Positions 24,616-34,526 of a stretch of DNA of 64,000 nucleotides are shown piece by piece. The notes below the pieces were generated by a model. The model saw only the letters and a program-made list of their open reading frames with translations. It ran no database searches and was not told where the DNA came from. The DNA comes from Limnomonas spitsbergensis. Lineage: Eukaryota > Chlorophyta > Chlorophyceae > Chlamydomonadales. The position numbers and the translations under genes were made by a program. The DNA is taken from assembly GCA_037349105.1 (NCBI GenBank), contig JAYJMM010000114.1, positions 3,029,501 through 3,093,500 of the forward strand, given 5' to 3'. Positions within the stretch are counted from its first letter, which is position 1. Each line of letters starts with the position of its first letter.

Positions 24616-25688
24616 ATGAGCTGCACAAACCAAGCAGTAGCAGTGGACATGGTCGAGGACCTTGTGTACAACAGGAGTGCAGTTGGGGCCAGGAGGGACA
24701 TGGTCACATGGGCTCACAAGCGCTATTACCGCATGGAGGAGCTGTATTACTCTGCACATGCTGCCCTCTTGCCCACCTTCGTCCCTAAGGCAGCGGCCCG
24801 CACGAATGCAACAGCCTCCGCCCACACAGCTTCTGCCTTAGCCCCCCCAGCTGCTCAGGTTCGGAGGCAGACCAGCATGACCAGCTTCCTAGTGGATGCT
24901 GGGTGTTCTATGCAACGGCAGCCAGCCATCAGCCAGTCAAGGTGGGCTGGCATACTGTACCCGGCACCCAGCTCCTCGTCAGGGACAGCAGGCAAGGTGA
25001 CAGCAGGGCCTCAGCCCTTCTTCTCCTTCCTGGAGGCCAGGGGTTTTGCTCCCTCTTCCGACAGCTACTACCAGACAGTATACCATAAAGGATCTCCCAA
25101 CTGTCTGGGCGCCATTGATGGCACTCACATTAAAATCCGTACGCCCGCAGTTGCACGGGCTGAAGACTACAATTGTTTAAGGAAATGTTCACATTCTGTT
25201 AAGATGCAGGCAGTATGTGACCGTTTTGGTATTTTTGGGATGTGAGTGTGGGCAGGCCAGGCAGTGTGAACGATGCTCGCGAGTTCAAGACTTGTAACCT
25301 TAATCGCGATTTTGGTAGCATCCTTGGTAATGGTTTGAAAGCTCTTTCCACCGGTCACAATGTAGGTCCTTACCATCTAGGGGACTCAGGCTATCCTAAT
25401 ATTCCCCGGGTGATCACTGTTCTTCCCGGGGGCCTCGCTGTGGTAGGGAGTACCAAAAGATATAACTTTGTGCATGCGTGTGCTCGCAATATCATTGAGC
25501 GTGCTTTTGGCAGATTGAAGGCCCGTTGGCGTTGTTTGGTCACCAAAGTAATGCACAACGTTACTATTATCCCTAGCCTGATTGTGGCATGTGTGATGTT
25601 GCACAACTGGCTCATTATTAAGTATTCAGATAATTTATGTGATGGAGAAGAGGCAGATCCTGAGGATGCCTTTGATGGCGCAGCCTGA
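24616..25688 (+). pseudogene. PIF/Harbinger (HARBI1-like, DDE_4) transposase, frameshifted
   Basis: From ATG 24616 the frame encodes a helical N-terminal part and then the DDE_4 hallmarks NCLGAIDGTHIKI (first catalytic Asp, near 25110-25135). It ends at TGA 25243-25245. The neighbouring frame, entered at once, continues with VGRPGSVNDAREFK (second Asp), YHLGDSGYPNIPRV and ARNIIERAFGRLKARWRCL (catalytic Glu), and ends at 25688 after an acidic tail. One indel near 25240 therefore breaks the gene; a spliced repair would need an intron far too short. All three catalytic positions survive, so inactivation looks recent. Terminal inverted repeats and the 3-bp target duplication were not found. Confidence 0.8.
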
Positions 25689-25882
25689 GGGGACACAAAT
25701 CCAGAGGATGACGGGATAGCAGGCCTGAGTAAAATAATGTTACTTGTGAATCATGTTATAGGTACGTATGGAATCATTAATAGCAAAAGAAAGGTGGCTA
25801 CGGCACATGCCAAGAAGAGGAATTTGCTCCCAGTTCCACAGAAGTGGCTGCTAGGCGCAGATTGGGCCAGTGATTGATGTAA

Positions 25883-26470
25883 TTAAGCTGATGTTTCAAA
25901 AGGTTTAGAGGTCAAGATGGCCTTCATCTGCTCATCTAACACCTCATCCGTCAAAACCCCTGCAGCCTTCAGGGCCAACAGGTCCTTCATGTTCTGAAAC
26001 TTCAGCTGTGTCGCCTGCTGTGCAAACAAGGTAGCTTTCACCTGCATTACAACAGGTGACTGCTGCCCAAATGCAATCATGCCTACGAGTGCCTCGATTA
26101 GGGGCTTCTCCAGTCTCTCTTCTCTCTCTCCGTCGCCCGTGGGCTCCTCGGCCGCGGGGGCAGCAAGGACCTTGAAAGATGAGGCTTGTTGACCCATGGA
26201 GCATGGGGGGGCGGTGCCGGAGGCCTGCGGCAGCCCTGCTCCTGCTGCTTGTTACCCGCTGCCCGCAGCATGCTGATGGGGGATGCTTGGCCGCTAGCGC
26301 CTGGTGCCGCTGAAGGCGCTGCCCTGCTGCTGTTGCTGCTGCTCGCCCTGTGCTGTGTGAGGCACTGTCCGCAGCTCCTCGAACATGTCGTTGGTGAACG
26401 TGCCGAAGATGATGCTTCCGGCGGGCAGGTTGCAAGGCGCCACATGCTGCTCGTTGAAGGCTTTTAGGCG
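25883..26470 (-). CDS. convergent ORF, possible PIF/Harbinger partner protein (3' part)
   Basis: The 3' exon (ATG 26197 or an upstream acceptor, stop at 25883) ends in a helical segment: EERLEKPLIEALVGMIAFGQ, then ATQLKFQNMKDLLALKAAGV, then DEVLDEQMKAILTSKPFET. Further upstream one frame reads PAGSIIFGTFTNDMFEEL and a Gln tract (26290-26340). PIF/Harbinger elements usually carry a second, Myb/SANT-like gene next to the transposase. Position and orientation fit, but no SANT motif is visible in what I can read, so it may be unrelated. Confidence 0.35.
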
Positions 26471-26705
26471 GCAACATGCACAGGGAAGGAAATTAAGAAG
26501 AAAGCATGGAGAAAGGGCTGCTCATGGGTAGAACGGGCTGCTAACAAACATGAGGCGTCTGTATAAATACCCCCCCCCCCATTCAAGAGGGGTCAGACAA
26601 ATATCTTGGCGTAAGAGACAGGCATGAGAGACAGACATACAAGCTCTGCCAAGTGTCAGCCAACAAGGAAATCAGGGTGATCATCAGAAACGGAAGACTG
26701 ATCTG

Positions 26706-26904
26706 CAGTGCTTTCTTTTAGTAGGTACTCGGTACCATCAAACCACCTTTGGCAGGCCGCTCGGCGGCCGCCAAAGGACCAATTGCCCCCAAACCTTGAC
26801 CGGCCTTCATCCGGTGGCCCAAGGAGCATGCCTGGCAACACCTGGGGCCTCCGGCGGCCGGAGTGTAGCTGAAATGTAGCTCAATGTCACTAAACAAAGC
26901 ACTG
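26706..26904 (+). mobile_element. MITE M1, copy d (199 bp), best inverted repeats
   Basis: Left end CAGTGCTTTCTTTTAGTAGG; right end, reverse-complemented, CAGTGCTTTGTTTAGTGACA. The core holds CACCTTTGGCAGGCCGCTCG, CCCCCAAACCTTGACCGGCC and GAGTGTAGCTGAAATGTAGC. Flanks show no obvious target duplication. Confidence 0.8.
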
Positions 26905-27944
26905 TTGGCTTCGTGAGTGTGTGTGTGGGGGGGGGGAGCTACTCTCATTAGTGTGTGTGGCGGGGGGCTACTCTCATCATAGAAAGCAAACTAAGCAGAC
27001 CCTATGGTTTTGAGGGATCCTATACTGTGGCCCAGGAGAGGCAGGCCCTATGCCCTGCAGTGTCGTACACATTCGACGCTAACCTGAAACCAACCGAAAC
27101 CAACCGTCCATGACGCTGCGCCGCTCCGAAATAATCCTCCTCACCGATCCTCGCCCTGGCATTTCCTTGGTCCGTCGGAAGGCATCTGTGCTGCTTGCTC
27201 AATAATCTGTGTTACGCCACGCTCGAATTTGCAGCCGCTTGCTGTCAGCTTGTCACTGCGACACTTCCCTACTGATTGAAAGCTTATTTCATGCAGCGAC
27301 CTTAGGCCCCTATCGCACACGAGGTCCAGGCTACTCAGCTTCTTCCCAATCTAGCACCGAGTGCCCCAAAGCGTGTCCCTAGTCGGGCCCTTCACATGCA
27401 TGCAGGGTGCCGTCTCCCCTTCAGGAATCACGCCATGCAGCGAAGGTCCTTCATAGCAGTTCATAACTCCCAACAAATCAGCTTGTAACTCCCATCAGTT
27501 AATTTCATCCAGCCCACAACAGCTTTGTTGGCACGCCAAGGACAAACTTCATCTGCCATTCTGGCGATTCTGGCCCAGATCCTTCCCAACAGAGGTCGTG
27601 ACACCCAAGAAACGTCAGCACAGAACTTCAAGGGCAGGCCTCACCTCCCATCCTGGTGTTGCTGGCTAAGTTGATGCTTGCCTGACATGCCTTGTTAACC
27701 CTCTGGACGACTGCCCTTCACCGGGTGGCTGTAACAATGCAGCCCTTCATCCGCCTCCTCTTCTTCCTCCTCCTCCTCCTCTCTGGTCCTGATCGCCTGT
27801 GCTTGCACTCGATTGCGCAAGCTGCCGGATCATGGGACAAGGAAATTTGCTCCAAGTAGGTGGTGTTGCGATGGGGGCCATGGGTATGTTTGCGGGATGT
27901 AGCCGTGCCTCCCATCAGTACCTTTCTGGGAGATGGACCAGGCG
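26905..27944. other. intergenic, nothing recognised
   Basis: It contains a short GTGTG-GGGG duplication (26920-26975), an inverted CAACCGAAACCAACCG block near 27090, and a CCTCCTCTTCTTCCTCCTCC tract near 27755. No coding pattern. Confidence 0.4.
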
Positions 27945-28154
27945 TCTGTGTTTATTTTAGTGAATAAGGGGACACATTTGCTGGGCCGCCACGCGGCCAC
28001 CCCTGGGTTGATTCCCACCAAACCTGGACCAGTCTCCGGCGGGTGGCGGGTGGCCCAAGCAGCAGGGCTGGCCGAACCTGGGGCTTGTAGCTGGGGGCCA
28101 CAGTGTAGCTGAACTGTAGCTGATGGTGGTACACAACTCGCTACGATAACACTG
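27945..28154 (+). mobile_element. MITE M1, copy e, with near-perfect 8-bp target duplication
   Basis: Left end CTGTGTTTATTTTAGTG, right end CGATAACACTG, core GGGCCGCCACGCGGCC, ACCAAACCTGGACCAGTC and GTGTAGCTGAACTGTAGCTG. The flanks CCAGGCGT and CCAGACGT (7 of 8 bases) suggest an 8-bp duplication, which points to hAT mobilisation of the family. Confidence 0.75.
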
Positions 28155-28403
28155 CCAGACGTAAATTCTGGTTGCTGCTGTTGCGTGGGCCATGGGCAAG
28201 AGCTCAGCATCTACACATATACAAGACGTTGGCGCATGTAGAGCCTGTCCCAAACCCCTCATGTGACCCTGGAGCCTCGGCGCCAATCCGTTGCAACCGC
28301 CCTGGCTTCAGAGCCTCTGCTCGTTTTTCGTGTGGCTCACGCTCAGGCGGTTGAGGGCATTTGAGCCGTGCCCAGCCCCCCACCTCCTGCCTGCCCCTCC
28401 AAG

Positions 28404-31400
28404 GTACGCCCCACTGTATGCGAACATTGAGCGGGACCTGATGCCATGGCGCGACAGTGGCATCTCCCTGGATCTGATCAAAAAGACCATCAAGGCGCAC
28501 ACATCCTACCCCAGGTATCCAAGCTAAGCCCTACCCCCCCACCCTTGATCTTAAACCCTTAACCCTGGATCTGATCTAGAGGACCGTTAAGGCGCAAACA
28601 TCCTACCCCAGGTATCCAAGCTAAGCCCTACCCCCCACCCTTGATCTTAATCCCTTAACCCTGGATCTGATCAAGATGACCGTTAAAGGCGCAAACATCC
28701 TACCCCACGTATCCAGGCTTAGCCCTACCCCCCACCCTAAACCCTGAGCTAGGGATCAGTCGTGCATAAATTATCCTGAACCTCCCCAGCCTGCTGTCTC
28801 CCCGGGGGGTCAAGGGTCCGTAAACGTACGGTGCCGGCACCAAGTTCTACATGAAGTGTGTGGAACCTCCCCAGCCTTCCGACCCGGGGACAACTGACAA
28901 CTGTATTTTTCTGACTGGAACCCCATCGTGGGTCACTGGTCACGACTATTTCCCTGACTCTGAACCTTAAGCCTGGTTCCATGGTTGTCATTTTACCCTG
29001 ACTAAACCTTAGACCCAGTTATCTGGTGAACACTAATTTCCTGACAATTTTCCAACCACAGTCCTTGGATCCGACTCGTCTCTGACTGTACCCCACAATG
29101 CAGTACCCAGCATTTCCCCGGGCTGCTCACAGCCAGAAGGGCTTTGCAGCTGGCTTCCGAAACGGAACCGCCGTCCTGCTCACCCCGACGCTGCTCACTT
29201 CATGGACCGGACACCATGCTGCCATCTGGATCGTGTACATGAAGATGCTCGTGAAGCTGCAGGAGAGGTTCGGTGACAGCATCCCAGATGTGGTGCGATA
29301 CTGCGATTCGCATGGCAGGACCTCAGGCAGTGCTCATTTGAGTGTGTGCCAAAGCACCTTTGGGGGGCCGTCGGGCGGCCATTACTGGGCCGATTGGGAC
29401 CAAAACTTGATCGGCCTATGGCCTATGGCCGGTGGCCCTGGCAGTAGGGCTCGCTGCACCAGGCACCCACGGCCGTAGGTCGTGATGTAGCTGATTTGTA
29501 GCTGAAGTGCGCTAAAATAGCCAGTGATGGCAGGACCCCAGGCTTGTTACCTGAACATCCTACCAGGGCTGTGTGGTGTCGAGCGTCGACCACCTGCTGG
29601 AGGCGTCACGGCTTGTAACCTGCACTTGTAACCGCGCCTTGTAACCTCTGCTTGTAACCGCTCCTTGTAACCTCTGCTTGTAACCGCCCCTCGAAGCCGC
29701 TGTTTGTAACCGCCCCTTGTAACCCCTGTTTTCAACTGCCCCTTGTAATCTTTGCATGTAACCTCTGCTTGTAACCTGCACTTGTAACCGTCCATTGTAA
29801 CCTCTGCTTGTAACCACCCATTGTAACCTCTGCTTATAACTGCCCCTTGTAACCCCTGCTAAGCCTTCCCAGGACTTTGTGGTGTCCAGCGTTGACCGCC
29901 CGCTGCAGCTGGCATCGACGGACCGCATGTTGGCTGCTGAGGACGAGCCGGTGTTCAGGTTCTGCAAGACGGACAAGTATGCGGACGTGTTGATACCAGA
30001 CTTCCATTTTTACGTGAATGTGCGTGTGTATGGGTGAGGGGCGCATGGGCATGGGCGTGTTGGGGCATATGCGTGTGTGTGTGTGTGTGCGCGTATTTCT
30101 TGAACGTGTTCCCCTCGTGTAATCCATGTCAAAGTTTTTTCCAACATGGACCTCCTTGTATATTCCGTACGAACTGCGGTGACTCAGCGTCATGTTGTAT
30201 ATATCATGGTACGCAGGACGCAGTACCACAGATGTTGCGCCTTCATGCCAGTGGGGAAAACAAATACGCATGGGTGAGAGCTGTGGGGGGTAGGGTCAGA
30301 TGAAGCGTTTATGAGTGTGAACTGACTGTTTGACACATCTTCTCACCCCCCTCTCCCACACTTCAGTAGATGAGTGGGATATGGTGTTTGGCCATGTCAC
30401 ACTCCTGTCACCCCTTCTCCTTACACTTCAGGAGGACAAGAAGGATGTGGTCTTTGGGCGGTTCTCGCCTTACGACCGGCACCTCCACTCAAATGACACG
30501 ACGGCCCTGAGGCAAGGCTTTGGCGGTGAGCAGGTAAGCCTTGCACCGCAGCGAGTCAGCTACCGCCGTCCCCTCTAGCCTGAACCCAGCACTATGAATT
30601 CTACCCCCCCTTGTAGTAGTACTATAGTAGTGCTACACATCTCCTACAGCCTTAATTTGACATGGGGACCCAGGGCCCTGCAGGGCCCTATTCCCTGAAC
30701 CCTGCCAGCATGACATCTTCGAACCTGCCTTCAACCTTGACATACAAGCTGATCTCCGATTCTATTCCCACCCGTTTTTTCCTGCCGCCTACGTGTCCCT
30801 GCCACGGACTCCGCCCAGCTAGTATCTTTGCCAGCGGGAGCGAGCCCTCTGTGACAGGCCACCGCGACCTGCAGTACATTTTCTTAAGGTGCCTGTGCCA
30901 AGGCGCCACGACCCCTCTGTGACACGCCACCGCGACCTGCAGTACATTTTCTTAAGGTGCCAGTGCCAAGGCGCCACGACCCTCTGTGACACGCCACCGC
31001 GACCTGCAGTACATTTTCATAAGGTGCCAGTGCCAAGGCGCCACGACCCTCTGTGACACGCCACCGCGACCTGCAGTACATTTTCATAAGGTGCCAGTGC
31101 CACGTCGCCACGACCCTTCCCAGTATCTGTTCATGGGTGGGCCAGTGATGATGACAGCGCATGTGCAAGCTGATCTCCTGGGCCATTCCCACCGGCCGCC
31201 TCAGGCTCCTGAACATAAGAGTCAAATGCATTTGTGCAGCAAAACGTCTTGTGCATGCCCTACGGTAACGGCGCGGATGTGGCTTTGGCCCAAGATGCGC
31301 TGTTTCCTCAAATCTCACGCCCCCTATGGGGCGTCGCTTTTTTTTTTTTTTTCTTGCATGCCCTGACAGGACGTATCGCATCACTCGAGCCTCCCATGAT

Positions 31401-33300
31401 GGACGAAGCATATATAGCCATGGCTCATGGCTGCATCAAACCCTGAACCCTAATCTCCGCACCCCGCTTCCTGGATATCCTCAGATCTGCACGGGTGCTG
31501 GGCGCACCGTCATGTGCCCTGTGCGGCGTTACTTTGCCGAATGGAGCCGGCAGCATGCCTCGTTTGACGTATCAGTGACGGGCAGGTCAGACTGGGTGGG
31601 CATGCCTATTCCAGGGTGCACCTTTAATATATATATATATATATCCAGGTAAGCTTTGGGGGGGGCCTTAAACACAGCATGTATGCAGATAGGGGAGGGC
31701 GGAGAATGCGCACCTCTGCCATTTAGCTAGTTTCAATGTTTTTACCCTGCTACGCGGCATAGATGTGACAATGTTTGCGCACCTGTGAGATTCTTCTAAC
31801 AACACATTTCCTTGAAAGCGCTGCCTTTTTAGCCTCCAGCCTATTTTTTCGCTTTCCTGATTCCTGATTACGGTATCGAATTTGCCTGGTACCCTCCTAT
31901 CGTGCCCCACTTCAGCATGGAGATGGCAGAGCATGCGCAGTTCAAGTACCTGGTTCATTTGGATGGTCAGGGGCTCAGCTCAAGGTGAGACAGAGGTTCA
32001 AGTGTGGATTATTAGATTTTTGATTGAAAGAACAGGAACATGAACTTTAGCCGAAGCGATTGCCGCGCCACCCTTGTTATGCCCCACAACGCTTCTTTCG
32101 TTTTCTGTTTGCCAGCTTGGGCTGCTGCTACGGCTTGGCAGCCTGATGTTGAAGGAGGAGTCGGGGTATCACGGCTCCTGCCACACCCTTTTGAAGTGTA
32201 GCTGATGATGTGTAGCTGAAGTGTAGCTGAAGTGTAGCTGTTCCCATGCAGGCCGGAGCAGCTGCTACCGCTAGGCAGCCTAGTGTTGAAGGAGGAGTCG
32301 GGGTATCGCGGCTCCTACCACACCCTTTTGAAGTGTAGCTGATGATGTGTAGCTGAAGTGTAGCTGAAGTGTAGCTGTTCCCATACAGGCTGGAGCAGCT
32401 GCTACCGCTGGGCAGCCTAGTGTTCAAGGAGGAGTCGGGGTATCGCGGCTTCTACCACCAGCTGCTGCGCCCCTTTGAGCACTACGTCCCCTTCTGGAGG
32501 GAGCGGCCGGAGGATATCCTGGACGGCCTGGCCTGGGCGCGACACGACGAGCAGCGGGCCATGGAAGTAGCGCTCAGGGGACAGAGCTTTGCAGTGAGGT
32601 GAGGCGCGCCATTCTGTTATGTTCCCCCCTCTCCGGCCTGTGGGCGATTGGATTTTCAGTCCAATGAGGATTGCCCTTTTTCAAGGCCAGCTCTGGTTAG
32701 AGTGCCATGCACCCCTGACCCCTAAATCCTGATTTCAGTCCCACCTGGCTCGGCTCACCGTGGTTCCTTGTTGCGTCTAGGTTCTTCAACGTGGAGGCCC
32801 TGTCCTGCTACTGGCTGACGCTGCTTACGTCATTTGCCAAGCTGTTGAGGTGAGAAGTTCGTTACCAGGCTATGGTGCTGGCGTAGAATCCATGCTTCTT
32901 TGTAGCATCGGCACATCGGCATGCATACGGCGAAATGGAAGGATTGGTTGTGTTTCTCTCATTTGTGGCCTGATCCGAAGCAATGCTTGGATTACTTAGA
33001 GAGTGGTTGCACCCCATGGCTATGATGACGCAGCAATAGCACTCACTGAAATAAAATCGTACTACTTAGGCGCACATGAAGGTAATTAAGGACACCTCTG
33101 GTTTGGCTCCCTAGTCACCCCCTTCACCCATGCACCCTTGACCCCGTCATGCATGCAGGTACAATCCTGTTGAGGTGGAATCTTACGGAAATAGGAGGGT
33201 GTGCAGGACTGAGTGGATGCCAGTGCAGGAGTACATTGACACGGTGGCCAGGGAATTCCAAGGCGGGGCCATGTTCAACGCATTTGATTTCTCGGGATGA
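28404..33300 (+). CDS. GT90 (CAP10/POGLUT-like) glycosyltransferase, ten exons, 5' end open
   Basis: Exons 28404-28514, 29133-29292, 29873-30013, 30217-30273, 30432-30533, 31485-31585, 31916-31984, 32389-32598, 32781-32849 and 33159-33300 join in one frame (386 codons plus TGA), all GT-AG, all phases consistent. Family 90 hallmarks appear in order: an N-terminal IERDLMPWRDSGIS, SIPDV joined to DFVVSSVDRPL, PVFRFCKTDKYADVLIPDFH, a KKDVVFGRFSPYDR segment in the 'RG' position, KYLVHLDGQGLSSR joined to LEQLLPLGSLVFKEESGYRG, LRPFEHYVPF, and CYWLTLLTSFAKLL near the C-terminus. The family transfers glucose or xylose from UDP-sugar to protein O-sites or glycans in the secretory pathway; the donor here is unknown. 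No signal sequence is seen because the 5' exon(s) upstream of 28404 were not found. Exon 2's start (29133) is the least certain boundary. Confidence 0.82.
28468..28745 (+). repeat. 97-bp tandem triplication of an exon 3' edge plus intron start
   Basis: Copies start CTGGATCTGATC at 28468 (the real exon), 28565 and 28661. Each runs through the exon end TCCTACCCCAG, the donor GTATCCA and TTAACCCT. Copy 2 has an in-frame TAG; copy 3 has lost the donor-side G (CCCCAC|GTATCC). Confidence 0.9.
29328..29526 (+). mobile_element. MITE M1, copy f (199 bp), in a GT90 intron
   Basis: It begins CAGTGCTCATTTGAGTGTG and ends AAAATAGCCAGTG (reverse complement CACTGGCTATTTT), with the M1 core between. It is flanked exactly on both sides by a 16-bp direct repeat, ATGGCAGGACCTCAGG / ATGGCAGGACCCCAGG (29312-29327 and 29527-29542). 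Confidence 0.75.
29567..29872 (+). repeat. decayed copy of exon 3 start plus CTTGTAACC array
   Basis: CTACCAG|GGCTGTGTGGTGTC followed by GAGCGTCGACCACCTGCTGG copies the acceptor and first 14 codons of the true exon at 29873 (CCCAG|GACTTTGTGGTGTC). About twenty CTTGTAACC-N(4-6) repeats then fill the space up to the real acceptor. Confidence 0.8.
30338..30460 (+). repeat. 65-bp tandem duplication across an intron-exon junction
   Basis: CACTTCAG|TAGATGAGTGGGATATGGTG (junction 30366/30367) precedes the functional CACTTCAG|GAGGACAAGAAGGATGTGG (junction 30431/30432) by 65 bp. The preceding pyrimidine tract is duplicated too. The first copy opens with a stop codon. Confidence 0.8.
30845..31113 (+). 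repeat. 67-bp tandem repeat, four copies, in a GT90 intron
   Basis: Unit CTCTGTGACACGCCACCGCG ACCTGCAGTACATTTTCTTA AGGTGCCAGTGCCAAGGCGC CACGACC. Each unit contains an AG (CCTGCAG) followed 14 bases later by an AG|GTGCC, the outline of a 14-nt microexon that does not fit the gene's phase. Confidence 0.85.
32116..32460 (+). repeat. 136-137-bp tandem triplication of an intron end plus exon start
   Basis: Acceptor-exon starts lie at 32116, 32252 and the true exon 32389. Each has CTGCTACCGCT-GGCAGCCT then GAGGAGTCGGGGTATCGCGG. The first two diverge after about 75 exon bases into ACACCCTTTTGAAGTGTAGC and GTAGCTGAAG repeats like the M1 3' end, and would hit TGA within 30 codons. Confidence 0.9.
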
Positions 33301-33712
33301 GGTCTGTCGACACAGCTCTTTGTGTATGAAAGCAGGATAGACACGTTATAAATGGATTGACCTTCCTTGCATAATACCCTCTTTCCTGTCAGTTTTTAAC
33401 GAAGCCTTCGGTTTGGGTGCCCCTTCATAAATGCCACTCATCAGGACCGCTGTATGTGGTTATCCACTCATCATGTCGTAATAGATGCTATACAGGCCGG
33501 AAAGTGCCCTAAGTCACGCCTGACTGCATGCTGACTGAAGCGCCGGCTCCGCTGTCGTAGATCCCGATATTTAGAGCATCTCAACGCCTGACATCTAACT
33601 TAGCGCCTACTGCAAATAAGGGTCATACGCATGCGTATGTTCTGCAGGAGTGTATGTCAACTGTCGTCCTGCCACTTCAAAAAATTACAGAATCGCTGGT
33701 TGCATACTTGCA
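33301..33712 (+). other. 3' flank of the GT90 gene, nothing else recognised
   Basis: Holds the 3' untranslated region and the insertion site of the LTR retrotransposon. No further coding pattern. Confidence 0.4.
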
Positions 33713-33717
33713 TGTAT

Positions 33718-34122
33718 TGTAATGGTCATGTAACCAGTACCCCAGAATTACCAGTCGCTGACGCGACCTGCCTTACGTTATCGGCGCTTACGCTCCATAC
33801 GGAAGTTGCAGGGTCGCCTGGCAAGCCCAGACCAGAACCCTCACGGGTTAAACCCTGCACCTCCCATATAAGCGAGCTCTGCTAGTTATCGGGAAGTCTC
33901 AGACGAGATCAATCCATCAGGCTCAATACCTGACTGTCCCACTATCAAATCTCTAGTCTCCAGCAGTCTCCCCTCGTGAGCACCTAGTCCCCCCCTTCAG
34001 TCAACTCTCCGACTACTCGTCTACCCTCAACACCGTCCCGGACTCCCCTTCACGTTCCTCTACTAGTGAGTCCCTGTCTAGATATAAGAGTCCTGCCCCC
34101 TAGGGCCCCTAGGACCTCTTCA
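33718..34122 (+). repeat. 5' LTR (405 bp)
   Basis: Starts TGTAATGGTCATG and ends CTAGGACCTCTTCA. It carries a TATA-like CATATAAG and a C/T-rich 3' half. Confidence 0.97.
33865..33872 (+). promoter_or_regulatory. TATA-like box of the 5' LTR
   Basis: CATATAAG about 148 bp into the LTR, directly upstream of CGAGCTCTGC; a plausible U3 promoter core. The same motif is in the 3' LTR. Confidence 0.5.
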
Positions 34123-34123
34123 G

Positions 34124-34136
34124 TGGTTCCAGAGCC
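34124..34136 (+). other. candidate primer-binding site
   Basis: TGGTTCCAGAGCC starts one base after the 5' LTR. It would pair with a tRNA 3' end ...GGCUCUGGAACCA. The tRNA identity cannot be told from the sequence. Confidence 0.5.
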
Positions 34137-34526
34137 TTATCGGTTCGATCCTGTCGCAGTTTCATTGACAGAACCCTGCCGTCGGCTCGAAAGAGTTTTG
34201 AGACACGCGCGCTGGGCAGTCGCGTCCCTTAGACCTGTCAGGGTTAAAACTATTCGAATTCCAGTACCGACCCCAGTCCAGTGTCCGGATCAGGGCCAAC
34301 CCCAGAGCAACTCGACAGTATCTACTATTGGTCTGACAAGCTCGGCGGAGCCGACGGATTTCCAGCCCTTGTCCCGAGTCCCAGGCACGCACTTGTTGCG
34401 TTGACTGAGTCTAGTAAGTGTCGTAACTTGAGTTGTTCGACTCCGACGGTTTGAATTCCGTACCCTCCAGTCCAGACCAGTCATAAGCTTCCTGATTGCT
34501 GAACTTTCACAGTAATTCACAATCTA

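Noticed and set aside
34124..34160. tRNA-like T-loop (GGTTCGATCC) after the 5' LTR
   Set aside because: The flanking bases do not form a T-stem and no other tRNA arms are present.
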